The notes below the pieces were generated by a model that saw only the letters and a list, made by a program, of their open reading frames with translations, ran no database searches and had not been told where the DNA came from. Below are positions 1-8,439 of a DNA stretch of 64,000 nucleotides, piece after piece. This stretch comes from Catonia carolina. Lineage: Eukaryota; Arthropoda; Insecta; Hemiptera; Achilidae. Location of the stretch: assembly GCA_035578175.1 (NCBI GenBank), contig JAQMRL010000040.1, positions 248,001-312,000 on the forward strand, read 5' to 3'. Made by a program: the position numbers and the translations under genes. Position 1 is the first letter of the stretch. Each line of letters starts with the position of its first letter.

Positions 1-287
1 TGCTCTTGCCCATCTTCAATGAGAACAACCAGATGGGTGTCTTAGAGAAGATGGACGAGAGGATAACTGTCGGGTTCCTGATGGAATGCGCACGAACCGC
101 GCCTGCTTCCGAGGAGAAACAGTACCGGGAGCAGGACGTCAACGATCTATGGGAACTCATGAGGGCCAGACCGGCCAAACGACCCATAACCGCTCTCTTC
201 GAGGATGCAGGTCCCTCATGGGAACCATCATCGTACTCGGAGTCTGTAGAGCTCAAGACCGACCAGAAACATTATAATGCATGGTAG
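1..287 (+). CDS. Unknown left-block Polinton gene, 5' end outside window
   Basis: The reading frame is open from the window edge to a stop at 285-287, so only the C-terminal 94 or so residues are seen and no start codon can be assigned. The product is charged, with a WELMRARPAKRP stretch and an acidic, Ser-rich C-terminus ending in KHYNAW. I do not recognise a family. It lies 24 nt before another small gene and upstream of the polymerase, the position of early accessory genes in such elements. GC-rich codon use like the core genes of the element supports coding. Confidence 0.55.
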   Translation, partial: LLPIFNENNQMGVLEKMDERITVGFLMECARTAPASEEKQYREQDVNDLWELMRARPAKRPITALFEDAGPSWEPSSYSESVELKTDQKHYNAW

Positions 288-311
288 GTACCTAAGAGAG
301 GTAAATACCTC

Positions 312-533
312 ATGAGAATAGAGCTCTATGAGACAAGCGAGATCGAGGGATTGTCCTTCGGGGACAGGTTCAAACGCGTGAAGAGCAGAGTCGAGCTCGT
401 CGCCAACGAGGGTGATCCTCGTTTGAAGGCGGTCGGTAACGTAATTCACGACACGCTTGAATCGATCTTAAGAGACCGAGGCAGCAAAAAAATTATCCGC
501 AAAATCGCTGCGGTGAAGCTTCAGACAGAATGA
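312..533 (+). CDS. Small unknown left-block Polinton protein (73 aa)
   Basis: Begins with ATG and ends with TGA. The protein is charged, predicted helical, basic at its C-terminus (RGSKKIIRKIAAVK) with no Cys pairs, signal peptide or membrane segment. It is not recognisable to me. It sits just downstream of the partial gene at the window edge and 160 nt upstream of the polymerase start, on the same strand. Codon use is like that of the flanking element genes. The matching place in Polinton-2 does not hold an intact homologue, so the gene is not conserved between the two copies. Confidence 0.5.
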   Translation: MRIELYETSEIEGLSFGDRFKRVKSRVELVANEGDPRLKAVGNVIHDTLESILRDRGSKKIIRKIAAVKLQTE

Positions 534-552
534 CGGGATGCGCATTCCATCA

Positions 553-590
553 TAGTATTAGTATTAGTATTAGTATTAGTATTATATTTA
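553..590 (+). repeat. Hexamer microsatellite (agtatt)n
   Basis: About five copies of a 6-bp unit immediately before the polymerase upstream region. Polinton-2 has the same place with fewer and imperfect copies (about 21510-21535), so the run expanded in one copy. Confidence 0.85.
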
Positions 591-685
591 TATATTAATA
601 ATAGAATAAATTTATTGAACTGTTTATCATTGTTTTCATTTCAAAGTACCATACTTTTCCCGTTAAACTAAACATATGGTTTTGC

Positions 686-692
686 AGGAAAT
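686..692 (+). promoter_or_regulatory. Splice acceptor 5 nt before the polymerase ATG
   Basis: ATGGTTTTGCAG/GAAAT precedes ATG. The AG at 686-687 follows a T-rich tract, and the same sequence is conserved before the Polinton-2 polymerase (AG at 21639-21640). It would join to the leader donor in the left terminal repeat, which is seen in Polinton-2 (GT at 21187) but is outside the window for Polinton-1. Confidence 0.6.
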
Positions 693-3600
693 ATGGAAAG
701 GCAATCCAAGCGAATCAGGTTGGATCAAGTTCAAGAGTCTGGCACCTTTTGCGTCTTGGAGAATGCGTTCGGTTGTAACCTCCAGACGTATTACTACAAG
801 AACGCAAACGAAGAATTTAAAGACGTGCCAGTGCTCCTTATCCACCTGAGGGAAGAGATGGAGTCGCTGCTCAACGAGATGTCGACCTCCCTAAGATCCT
901 ACAAATTTAATATCTTAGTGGAGTGTACGTACGAGAAGGCGACGACGGGAGAGGTGCAAGATATAGGGTTCAAGACTTCCAACACCTGCGTCTTTCCCGG
1001 GTCGGATATAGGAGCGCTCGTAAACATGTGCATCCAAAAGCTTATAGACGAGGAGGTAGAGTTCTTGGGAAAGGGGAGCGGATGGTCTCTAGTATCTGTC
1101 GATGGGATCCTTCTCAGGATCAATCGATACAGACCGCTCAGAGGCTCATCGTACCTACCTCTTCCGCCGTTCTTAAAGAACCGCAAAGCGGTTATTAACG
1201 TTACAAACCGCGACGAAAGGTGTTTCAAGTGGGCTATCCTATGTAAACATGTAACAGGTCCTAACAGGGACAGAATCGATAGACGATACGACGCCCTGCT
1301 CGACAAGTACGATTTCGACATGGTAGATTTCCCCACTTCCCTCAGTCAAGTAAAGGCCTTCGCCAAGGCCAACGGGGTATCCGTCAACGTATATGGGATA
1401 GCCGAAAAAGAGGTAATAGAACCTCTAGTCGTATCAGACGTTGAAAAGGACGTCCATTTCGACCTCCTTCTCATAGCTGACGGTGATAAGCAGCACTATT
1501 GTTTCATCAACAATTTTAGTCGTCTAATCAGCCCACAGCTGACAAAACATGAACATAAAATAGATATATGCAAGAGGTGTTTCACCTTCTACAACGATGA
1601 CCCTAAGGGTCGTGAGGCGATGACTGTTCACAGGGAGTACTGTGTGGACAATCCGCCATGCAGGATCACCCTACCCAAACCTAATGATGACGGTACTCCT
1701 CCTGTGATGAAATTCAAAAATTACCATCATATATTCCCAGTCCCTATAGTAGCGTATGCAGACTTTGAGTGTATACTCAACCTACCTTAAAACCTACCGA
1801 GGGCTATCTCCCCAAACCGTCATCTTCTTTCACTATAGCCACGGAGCGTCACGTCCCCATGAGCTATGGGATGTACTTTGTGGTCGACCCGACTCTACCT
1901 GAAGACATTAGAGAATTAGTCCCTAAAACCCCTATGCTTTACCGCGGCCTCAACGCTACCGAGCACTTTATGCAGACCCTGAAAAAAATAGTCGAACGGG
2001 TAGCCGCAGCGTCGGACCGTAACATTCCTATGGTCTTTACGGCTCAGGACGAGTTATCGTTCAAAGCCACCATAAGATGCCAGATGTGCGACTTGACGTT
2101 CGGCCCTCAGATGAGACCACACAGAGACCACTGTCATCTGACCGGCAGGTACAGGGCCGCCCTCTGTTCAAAATGCAACCTGTCGAGGCAGAACCAGAAG
2201 TTCTTGCCCGTCTTCATCCACAACTCCTCCAATTACGACTCGCATTTCATAGTCAGACAGCTCGGCTATGACGAGAAGAGGATATCCGTCATACCTAATT
2301 CTACGGAGAAGTACGTTTCCTTCTCCAAAAACATAACCAAGACGCTAGCCGTGAGGTTTGTCGACACTTTTAGGTTCATGGCCAGCAGCCTGAGCGCTCT
2401 GGTAGACAACCTCCCTCCCGAAGGCTTCGCCCATACCGAGTCTTTCTTTAACGGGACACAGCTGTCCCTAGTGAAGAAGAAAGGCGTGTACCCTTACGAG
2501 TACACCGACTCATGGGAGGGACTCGATGAGACGGAACTCCCGCCTCGGGAAGCATTCTACAGCAGCCTCACCGGGGAGCACATTTCAGACGACAACTATC
2601 GTCATGCTCTGAAAGTGTGGGACAGTTTTAACATCCGTACGCTGGGTGAGTACTCTGACTTGTACCTCAAGTGCGACGTCCTCCTATTGGCTGACGTCTT
2701 TGAGAATTTCAGGTCTCTATGCAGGAAGGAATACGGGCTCGATTGCGCCCATTACTTTACTGTCCCAGGTTTCTCTTTTGACGCCATGTTGTATAAGACC
2801 CGAGTGGAGCTGGAACTCATAACCGATTATGATATGTACATGTTTCTGGAGAGAGGAGTCCGAGGAGGAATTTCTGTTTGCGTCAAGAAACATGCCAAGG
2901 CCAACAACCCTTATGTGGAAGGTTACGACCCCGAGCTGCCCTCCAACTGCCTCATGTATGTGGACGCGAACAACCTATATGGTTGGGCGATGAGTGGGAA
3001 CCTCCCCTACAAGGATTTTTACTGGATCGAGGATGAAGAGAGAAAGAACAGGTTAGTTTCAAATTTAAGTGTCATCCCGAACGATTGTCCACTAGGTTTC
3101 ATCCTCGAGGTAGATGTGGAATATCCTACGGACGCTGAGACGCAAGACTGTCACAACGACCTTCCGTTCATGGCTGAAAACGCGACCCCTCCCAGAGCAA
3201 AGACCTCTAAGCTCCTAACCACCCTTCAGAACAAGACCAGGTACGTTTGCCACTACGCCCTACTTAAGCAGGCTATGGCACATGGTCTAAAGGTGACCAA
3301 AGTCCACAGAGTCCTCCAATTTCAACAGTCTGCATGGCTCAAGCCTTACATAGACTTGAATACCTGCAACAGACAGTCTGCCCGAAACGCCTTCGAGAAG
3401 GACTTCTTCAAACTGCTGAACAATGCCGTCTTCGGCAAGTGTATGGAGAACGTCCGTAAACGTATGAACCTGGAGCTGGTTAGCAACTCGAAGAGGTTAA
3501 TGAAGCTGATCGCCAAGCCCTCTTTCAAGGACAGGATCATATACGACGAGTCGCTATGCGCTGTCGAGCTGTCCAAGACCTCGGCCCATTTAGATAAACC

Positions 3601-4212
3601 TATTTACGTAGGCGCTACAGTCCTGGACTCCAGTAAGACCTTAATGTATTCATTTCATTACGATGTCATGAAGAAGAGGTACGGGTCGAAAATCGACCTC
3701 CTGTACATGGATACAGAAAGCTTCTTTTATGACATCGAGACTCCAGATTTTTACCGCGACATGCAGGACCCAGAATTCAAGACCTTCTTGGACACCTCCG
3801 ACTACCCCCCGACACACCCGTGCCATTCCATGACCAACAAAAAAGTGCTCGGGAAGTTCAAAGACGACTGCAACGGTATCCCGATCGCCGAGTTCATAGG
3901 TTTGAGAGCGAAACTCTACACCTTCAGGACTGGCGAGGGAGATATCCAGAAGAAGGCCAAAGGCGTCAAAAAGAATGTAGTCAAGAAAGCATCACTTTTG
4001 ACGACTATAGAAAGTGCCTCGAAGACCCCTCGTTGTGGTTGTACAGGGACATGAAAATGTTCCAATCCCGCAAGCATATAGTAAACACCATTGTGACTAG
4101 CAAGCTTGCGCTGTGCAACTACGACGACAAGCGCATCGCCGTAGATGCCACCCGCACCTTGGCGTACGGACACAGAAACGTCCCGCCCGAGCTCCGTAAC
4201 GTTTTAGGTTAG
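693..4212 (+). pseudogene. Protein-primed family B DNA polymerase (PolB), two frameshifts
   Basis: Replicative polymerase of the element. Part 1 (693-1790) holds an N-terminal domain, a Cys/His finger (CKRC...H....C, about 1570-1650) and the exonuclease I motif YADFEC just before the first break. There an 11-nt near-duplication of AACCTACC, absent from Polinton-2, shifts the frame and makes a TAA. Part 2 (1769-4054) has a CxxC/HxDHC finger (about 2080-2190), NSSNYDSHF (exo II-like), motif A DANNLYGW (about 2962), motif B LLNNAVFGK (about 3412) and motif C YMDTES (3703-3720), where the family usually has DTDS. A second shift near 3985, in an A-rich stretch, moves the last 70 codons to another frame ending at 4212. 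Total size fits Polinton PolB. Not functional as read. Confidence 0.93.
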
Positions 4213-4480
4213 GTTACATCCCTCCCGCACATCCCGTTAATCCCCGCATATGTCTACTAGCCGACTTTATCCGACCTCTAAACGTCGAACCGCACCAGTA
4301 TTGGAGTTTACGCCGCATCAGTATTATTAGTTGTAAGAACATAGGTATATTGTTATTAGTCTCGAAACTAGGGTGAATGAGTTTGCGTCTCACTTGAGTC
4401 TGACGAGCCGTATTACGCGATTGGATATGTTTACGCATATAGTTTTAAAAATTCTTATTTTATATTTCAGACATATAAAA
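4213..4480 (+). other. Spacer between polymerase and acidic gene 1, ending in a splice acceptor
   Basis: No convincing gene. It ends with a good acceptor, TTTTATATTTCAG (AG 4469-4470), 10 nt before the ATG at 4481. The frame is open upstream of that ATG to 4373, but the acceptor argues that the ATG at 4481 is the true start. Confidence 0.5.
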
Positions 4481-4870
4481 ATGTGCTTTCACAAACCGAT
4501 GCCTGAGGTTGTGAGCATTTTTGGAAACGTGGAGACGGACGAGGAGATTGAAGATGAACAGGGTGAGGAGGTATGCGAGCAGTGCGAGGAGTTAAACGAC
4601 GGAGAGGGGACGGCCTTTATTATAGATCTTCACGAGCTTCAGGACGATCTAGACGAGCCTGAAGACATCGGCGAAGACGCCCATCAGTTTCTTCAGAAAC
4701 TAAGGGTGCTGTTCCCCTCGTACTCTTACGAGATGTTGTATCCGCTAGAGAGTATGGTCCCATGCGCCGTCCATATACGAACAGATGCTTTGACTTCCAT
4801 AAGTCATATCTACCATTCTGTCCATGATAGGTGGCCTCAGTGCGTACCGTACGTCTCATGCTTGACCTGA
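4481..4870 (+). CDS. Acidic CxxC protein 1 (129 aa), paralogue of the next gene
   Basis: Start chosen at 4481 because a splice acceptor lies 10 nt before it and the product then aligns end to end with its neighbour. The N-terminal half is very acidic (DEEIEDEQGEEVCEQCEEL) with one CxxC; the C-terminal half is better conserved, with LRVLFPSYSYE, a central hydrophobic strand and a terminal HDRWPQCVPYV. The neighbouring gene has the same plan (acidic part, CxxC, then ...HDRWPQFVPYV), so the two arose by duplication. I recognise no named family. The position directly after PolB on the same strand suggests an early regulatory or host-interaction role; that is inference. Confidence 0.65.
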   Translation: MCFHKPMPEVVSIFGNVETDEEIEDEQGEEVCEQCEELNDGEGTAFIIDLHELQDDLDEPEDIGEDAHQFLQKLRVLFPSYSYEMLYPLESMVPCAVHIRTDALTSISHIYHSVHDRWPQCVPYVSCLT

Positions 4871-4931
4871 GCCGTTCGCTCATTTCCCGGCGATCAGTAG
4901 TATGATACCATGTCTATTTTTGTTGTAGGCT

Positions 4932-5474
4932 ATGTACATCGAGAGGAATCAGCCAAAGATGTTTACAATCGAGGAGGTAGAAGCTGAGATGATTGAGGAT
5001 GATTCGGTGGCGGGCGACGACGTCTTGTCGATCGGGACGGTCGCCGTCGAAGAGGCCGACATGGACTTGACGGCGTATGAGTCCATGGACAATCACATGG
5101 ACTTGACGGTGTATGAGTCCATGGACGACCACATGGACTTGACGGCGTATGAGTCCATGGACGACCTCGTAGACTCTGAGTGCGAGGAAGTGTCCATGGA
5201 CGACCTCGTAGACTCTGAGGACGAGGAAGTCTGCCAGATGTGTCAGAACGTAGGGAACGAATTCGGATTTTCCTTTCGAATATGTGTCGAAGAAGTAGAG
5301 GACCTCAGACAGGTCGGAGACTTCTATCGATTTCTCAGGAGAACCTTTTTCGACTGTCGCGTAAACCCAATTTACATAAATAGTAATTATGCAAGAGTTG
5401 AGGAAACCGAGTGCGGCCCTATACATTTCCCGTCCCACATGGCGATTGATGTAGAGGAAGGCGCGCATGCGTGA
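4932..5474 (+). CDS. Acidic CxxC protein 2 with 12-residue repeats; in-frame TGA before conserved tail
   Basis: ATG at 4932 follows the acceptor TTTGTTGTAG (AG 4927-4928) by 3 nt. Three tandem repeats of the type MDLTAYESMDNH (36 bp each, about 5060-5165) are followed by two DDLVDSE repeats, then CQMC and a conserved C-terminal domain. The frame stops at TGA 5472-5474, but the same frame stays open for 19 more codons to TAA 5532-5534, and those codons resemble the C-terminus of the paralogue next door (HDRWPQ..VPYV). So the TGA is either a nonsense mutation in the last 12 percent of the gene or a read-through site. Function unknown. Confidence 0.65.
   Translation: MYIERNQPKMFTIEEVEAEMIEDDSVAGDDVLSIGTVAVEEADMDLTAYESMDNHMDLTVYESMDDHMDLTAYESMDDLVDSECEEVSMDDLVDSEDEEVCQMCQNVGNEFGFSFRICVEEVEDLRQVGDFYRFLRRTFFDCRVNPIYINSNYARVEETECGPIHFPSHMAIDVEEGAHA
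5060..5210 (+). repeat. Coding tandem repeats (36-bp unit) in acidic protein 2
   Basis: Units beginning ATGGACTTGACGG occur at about 5060, 5096 and 5132, followed by a repeated ATGGACGACCTCGTAGACTC segment (about 5156 and 5195). The repeats keep the reading frame and encode acidic residues around Tyr and Met. Confidence 0.85.
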
Positions 5475-5534
5475 ACCATATATCACGCAATCCACGATCG
5501 ATGGCCGCAGTTCGTTCCCTACGTATATGTATAA

Positions 5535-6051
5535 TAATCCCTCAAGCGCTATGTCCTCCTAATCCCATATATAATAATCCCTCAAGCTAAACTGCAGCGG
5601 AATACATGGTAACTTTATCATAAGCGAATTTCAGTGTTTTACTTATTAAGAGCTCATCGCCATACATGTATTCGTTTTCATCTTCATCATCATCATCATC
5701 TTGTATCAATAAATGGTATGTTCCGCAATGAGTTGTCTTTTCATTTCTCCAATACTAAACCACCTATAGTACCTAAAATACATGCAGACAGGATCGGTGC
5801 TCGATTCCTGGGAGGGTCTATCCCCGACAGATCCTCGCATCGTGCTGCGCTTTCGCTTCACGATCGACAAAGCCCTCTGGCTTTGGCAAGACTTATATTT
5901 AAGGGTGAGAAGGATGTTGAATAAAAACAAGTTCGAATAGAGTTGATACATATATTCTGAAATCAAAGTACTAGACTAGTGTTACAAAAGTTCAGACTCT
6001 ACAAGTAGCCGTACATGTCGGAAAAACGAATCGAGGTTACAAGACGCGGCT
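5535..6051. other. Convergent intergenic region with poly(A) signals
   Basis: This is where plus-strand left genes and minus-strand core genes converge. AATAAA at 5708-5713 and at about 5921 could end the plus-strand transcripts. A duplicated ATAATAATCCCTCAAGC occurs near 5530 and 5568. A (CAT)n run lies near 5685. No credible gene; open frames here lack family resemblance and overlap low-complexity sequence. Confidence 0.6.
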
Positions 6052-6936
6052 TTAGTGGCTGACGCGACAGTTAAAACTGCATTGCATGCAGTGTTTTCTC
6101 TTCTTGGTAATGGTCCATTCGTCTTCGCCGTCGTCGCTCTCCTGTTGAGCGTGTTCTTCGCAGGGCATCTCCGATAGTAGTTCTTTATCATTCTTGAGGT
6201 ATGGCGGTAAGTCGTTGTATACGGCGGATATGCAGTTGCCGTAATGGTCCAAGAGAAACTCCTTGGGTAAGTAGAGGATCATCGCATCGAACCCCAGCAC
6301 CTCTCTGATGGTTCCGGGTACGGTAAAGTCTACCTTTTCTCCGCAGAATATCGAGAACTTTAGAGTGGTGGGGTCTACGTTCATGTTAAGTCTTGGGAGC
6401 GGTCGGCATTCCGTCTTTGATCCCTTTGCCGTCTCCTTCTTCGCATCGCTTTTGGCTTTCGCTTTCGCTTCCTCCTCCGCCCTTTTCGCGGCCCTTATTT
6501 TCGCCGCATTCTCCAATCTCTTATTCAACTCCGCGAGAGGGTCGGTACTCGATCTCTCTTTCCTTTTTCCTTTCTGTTCCTTTTTCCGCTCCTTCAAGAG
6601 CTTTTGGTACTTGAAGGATCCTGCGTCTTCAACATCGGTACGGTTATCGTCTTGCTCCGCGTCTCTGCTGCTGCCACAGTTCGCTCCGCCGTACATCTCC
6701 AACATCTCGTATTTGATCTTTGAGTGGATGTCGCCAATCTCGTACATGCCTTCGGGCAGCTCCACCTTCATCCCGTCGCCGAAGCAGAACAGGTTGTTCA
6801 CCCCTTTCCGCACGTTGGGTATGTTGTTGTAGCTCGTGAAATCTACTAGACCTATCTCCCACTGACCCTCTCCGAGGTCTATGGGAGGGAAGTAATCGAC
6901 CTCGATCGTAGAGCTCTTACCGCTTAGGCACAACAT
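6052..6936 (-). CDS. Penton-like minor capsid candidate (294 aa)
   Basis: The N-terminal motif LSGKSSTIEVDYFPPIDL, then EIGLVDFTSYNNIPNV and LPEGMYEIGDI, matches the N-terminus of a protein common to insect Polintons that I understand to be a minor (penton-like, jelly-roll) capsid protein; that assignment is from memory of the family. After a Lys/Glu/Ala-rich linker (about residues 115-175) a second conserved part carries VDPTTLKFSIFCGEKVDFTV and GTIREVLGFDA. Starts with ATG at 6936 and overlaps the end of the protease gene by 20 nt. The C-terminus is acidic then basic (KKRKHC) and may have drifted. It could instead be another virion protein; no structure test is possible here. Confidence 0.6.
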   Translation of the reverse strand: MLCLSGKSSTIEVDYFPPIDLGEGQWEIGLVDFTSYNNIPNVRKGVNNLFCFGDGMKVELPEGMYEIGDIHSKIKYEMLEMYGGANCGSSRDAEQDDNRTDVEDAGSFKYQKLLKERKKEQKGKRKERSSTDPLAELNKRLENAAKIRAAKRAEEEAKAKAKSDAKKETAKGSKTECRPLPRLNMNVDPTTLKFSIFCGEKVDFTVPGTIREVLGFDAMILYLPKEFLLDHYGNCISAVYNDLPPYLKNDKELLSEMPCEEHAQQESDDGEDEWTITKKRKHCMQCSFNCRVSH

Positions 6937-7306
6937 CTTTACCCGATAGAAACTCTAGGCACAGATGTCCGCAGACGACTGAATCGAAGTCCTGTCTCCT
7001 GGCGTAATTATATCTTATGTTGTTCGGTCCGTCTTCTCCGTTCTTGAGGTACATTGCCAGCTCTACGGGAGGCCTCAGGTTGCCGTAGCTGTCAAAGTAC
7101 TCTACGACCGCACCGGTCTTCCTGTAACATACCCAGTGGGTCCCTTCGTTCCTCGCGCTGTCCAAGTTGACGATGGCTGATTCGTTCTCGTAGGGTCTGT
7201 GAGGAAGCGTGTCACGCATAAACACCCCTCTAAAGTTCGAGATTTCGAGTGCGTCGGCGGCCGCCATCAATTGACTATCGGACAGAAGTTTGTTCGGAAG
7301 TTTCAA
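6917..7306 (-). CDS. Adenain-like cysteine protease (capsid maturation)
   Basis: Adenovirus-type (C5/Ulp1-fold) protease that would process virion proteins. NFRGVFMRDTLP and INLD-like IVNLDS lead into GTHWVCY (catalytic His, residue 57), YFDSYGNLRPP (Asp 72), Gln 105, and SVVCGHLCLEFL (catalytic Cys 112): the full triad is present. There is no ATG in the expected place: the frame opens with TTG at 7304-7306, while homologous sequence (LPNKLLSDSQL) precedes the first ATG (codon 14). The frame runs back to a TAA just before the A9 run that ends the upstream PLA2 gene, at -1 to it. Start by a non-AUG codon, by frameshifting, or lost ATG are all possible. Confidence 0.85.
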   Translation of the reverse strand: MKLPNKLLSDSQLMAAADALEISNFRGVFMRDTLPHRPYENESAIVNLDSARNEGTHWVCYRKTGAVVEYFDSYGNLRPPVELAMYLKNGEDGPNNIRYNYARRQDFDSVVCGHLCLEFLSGKDVVPKR

Positions 7307-7977
7307 CGAAGTTTTTTTTTCTTAAGTCCGCATCCTGCGTGCTGCGTAGGGTACGGTCTCAAATACAGTCCCTCACCTCGTCGGGTAGTGCTACGGATAG
7401 TCCTGCGGGTAGTGCGACGGGTAGTCCCGCGACGGGTCTTACGGCCCGTCCCGCGTACTGTCTTGCGGGTGGTCCTCCTACGAACGGACTTCCCGGTCCG
7501 CCTTCGCTTGATCCTCCCGCCGAACTTGCTTTTAGCTTTCATTATGTTGGTCACCGCCCAGGCGGCCGCTTTCTCCGCTATGCTGGAGTCGGACGCTCTC
7601 ACCCTCTCCCAGGCTCTATCTGCTAACACGCGGTCTGCTTCGGCCCTGCCCGACGAGTCTTTGCGGTTGTGGTAGGCAATATCAAGCTGTTTGCACGCGG
7701 CGTCGAGAGGGTTGATGCCCGGGTCTCCTCTTCTCAATCTCTTCTGCAGGTCCGTCCCCGGTCCGCAGTACTGATAGCCCGGTATGTGGAGTCCCACGGG
7801 TAAAACGTCTATCGCTCTGTTCAAAGCAGTCCTCACAAGGTTCTCTGCAGCTCCTAAGACTCCGCTCGCGATGCTGCTTACCAGTCCGGCTCCTGAATGC
7901 GATCTGCTGCGAAATGTGTTGCATCTCCCCATTTTAAGTTCGGAATGAAGCTCGAGGACCCGTTTTTCTTTATTCAT
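7303..7977 (-). CDS. PLA2-domain basic virion protein, catalytic His replaced by Leu
   Basis: In Polintons and parvoviruses a phospholipase A2 domain helps the particle leave endosomes. Here the calcium loop YCGPG (residues 70-74) and NPLDAACK...DIAY helix are clear, but the His-Asp dyad reads Leu98-Asp99; codon CTT (7684-7686) is one base from a His codon. The enzyme is therefore probably dead in this copy. A long Arg/Lys/Thr-rich tail (about 150-205), likely DNA-binding and protamine-like, follows, with repeated GxGL motifs (SGAGL, GEGL, GCGL). ATG at 7977 is used; a second ATG at codon 16 gives MGRCNTF and may be the real start. Ends in an A9 run shared with the protease frame. Confidence 0.82.
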   Translation of the reverse strand: MNKEKRVLELHSELKMGRCNTFRSRSHSGAGLVSSIASGVLGAAENLVRTALNRAIDVLPVGLHIPGYQYCGPGTDLQKRLRRGDPGINPLDAACKQLDIAYHNRKDSSGRAEADRVLADRAWERVRASDSSIAEKAAAWAVTNIMKAKSKFGGRIKRRRTGKSVRRRTTRKTVRGTGRKTRRGTTRRTTRRTIRSTTRRGEGLYLRPYPTQHAGCGLKKKKLR

Positions 7978-8053
7978 GGCGCGCTTTTTCCCTCCAGACG
8001 TGACGATACGTCCTCAAACACTTTGCGCAGCTTTTGGATTTCATCGCGCAATT
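7978..8053 (-). other. Short spacer before PLA2-domain gene
   Basis: No TATA-like box seen, in contrast to the integrase, ATPase and coiled-coil genes. The PLA2 gene may share a transcript with the genes upstream of it. Confidence 0.4.
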
Positions 8054-8425
8054 TCAAAATTTCGTCGACTCGCTCGTCTTGACGGGATCTGAAACTTTCA
8101 TCTTTTCGGCGTGGGAGGAAAGGTACTCTTTCAAGTACTTGAGGTTGACGGCGTCTTCTTCATCGATCGGGTCTCCTACTTGCGCCATCCTGCGACCGTA
8201 AAGGTCATAGTAAGGCTCGCCACCGCCCTCCTCCAAGACCTCGAGGACTCCGTAATCTTCGGCATAAGCTTGGATGAGCCTCGTGCATTCGTTGACGTTG
8301 ACTGCGTCCGTATACGACTGGGCTACGCCTACGCGACAGATTCTCCGGTCTCTCATGTCCATATCTCCATCTGCGGTAACCCTGTAAGGGTTGAGAAAAC
8401 GACGTACAGATCTTCCAGTGTCCAT
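8054..8425 (-). CDS. Fibre-like protein with repeated (V)GDPxDxxDAVN motif (123 aa)
   Basis: The first ATG is at 8425 (the frame is open to a GTG at 8443). The protein contains two copies of a motif of the form RRI-x-x-VG-x-P-x-x-x-x-DAVN-x-x-Y/C-L: MRDRRICRVGVAQSYTDAVN (about residues 25-45) and YGRRMAQVGDPIDEEDAVN (about 77-95). This NxxxPxxxxDAVxxxY pattern is well known in phage and viral tail-fibre and trimeric attachment proteins. A fibre or receptor-binding role is inferred from that pattern and from its place among structural genes. No signal peptide or membrane segment. It sits 14 nt after the stop of the next gene upstream. Confidence 0.55.
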   Translation of the reverse strand: MDTGRSVRRFLNPYRVTADGDMDMRDRRICRVGVAQSYTDAVNVNECTRLIQAYAEDYGVLEVLEEGGGEPYYDLYGRRMAQVGDPIDEEDAVNLKYLKEYLSSHAEKMKVSDPVKTSESTKF

Positions 8426-8439
8426 AGCGAGAATGAGGG

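Noticed and set aside
899..1336. 145-codon minus-strand frame
   Set aside because: Lies antisense within the polymerase gene; codon bias shadow.
4481..5474. LxCxE Rb-binding oncogene-like protein as in adintoviruses
   Set aside because: Searched by eye; CxxC pairs and acidic runs are present, but no L-x-C-x-E motif.
4914..5495. 193-codon minus-strand frame with HVVVHGL repeats
   Set aside because: Antisense of the 36-bp coding repeats in acidic protein 2; the plus strand has the splice acceptor and a paralogue.
6308..6832. 174-codon plus-strand frame, hydrophobic and Ser-rich
   Set aside because: Antisense of the Lys/Glu/Ala-rich linker of the penton-like gene.
7199..7675. 158-codon plus-strand Arg/Val-rich frame
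   Set aside because: Antisense of the Arg-rich tail of the PLA2-domain gene.
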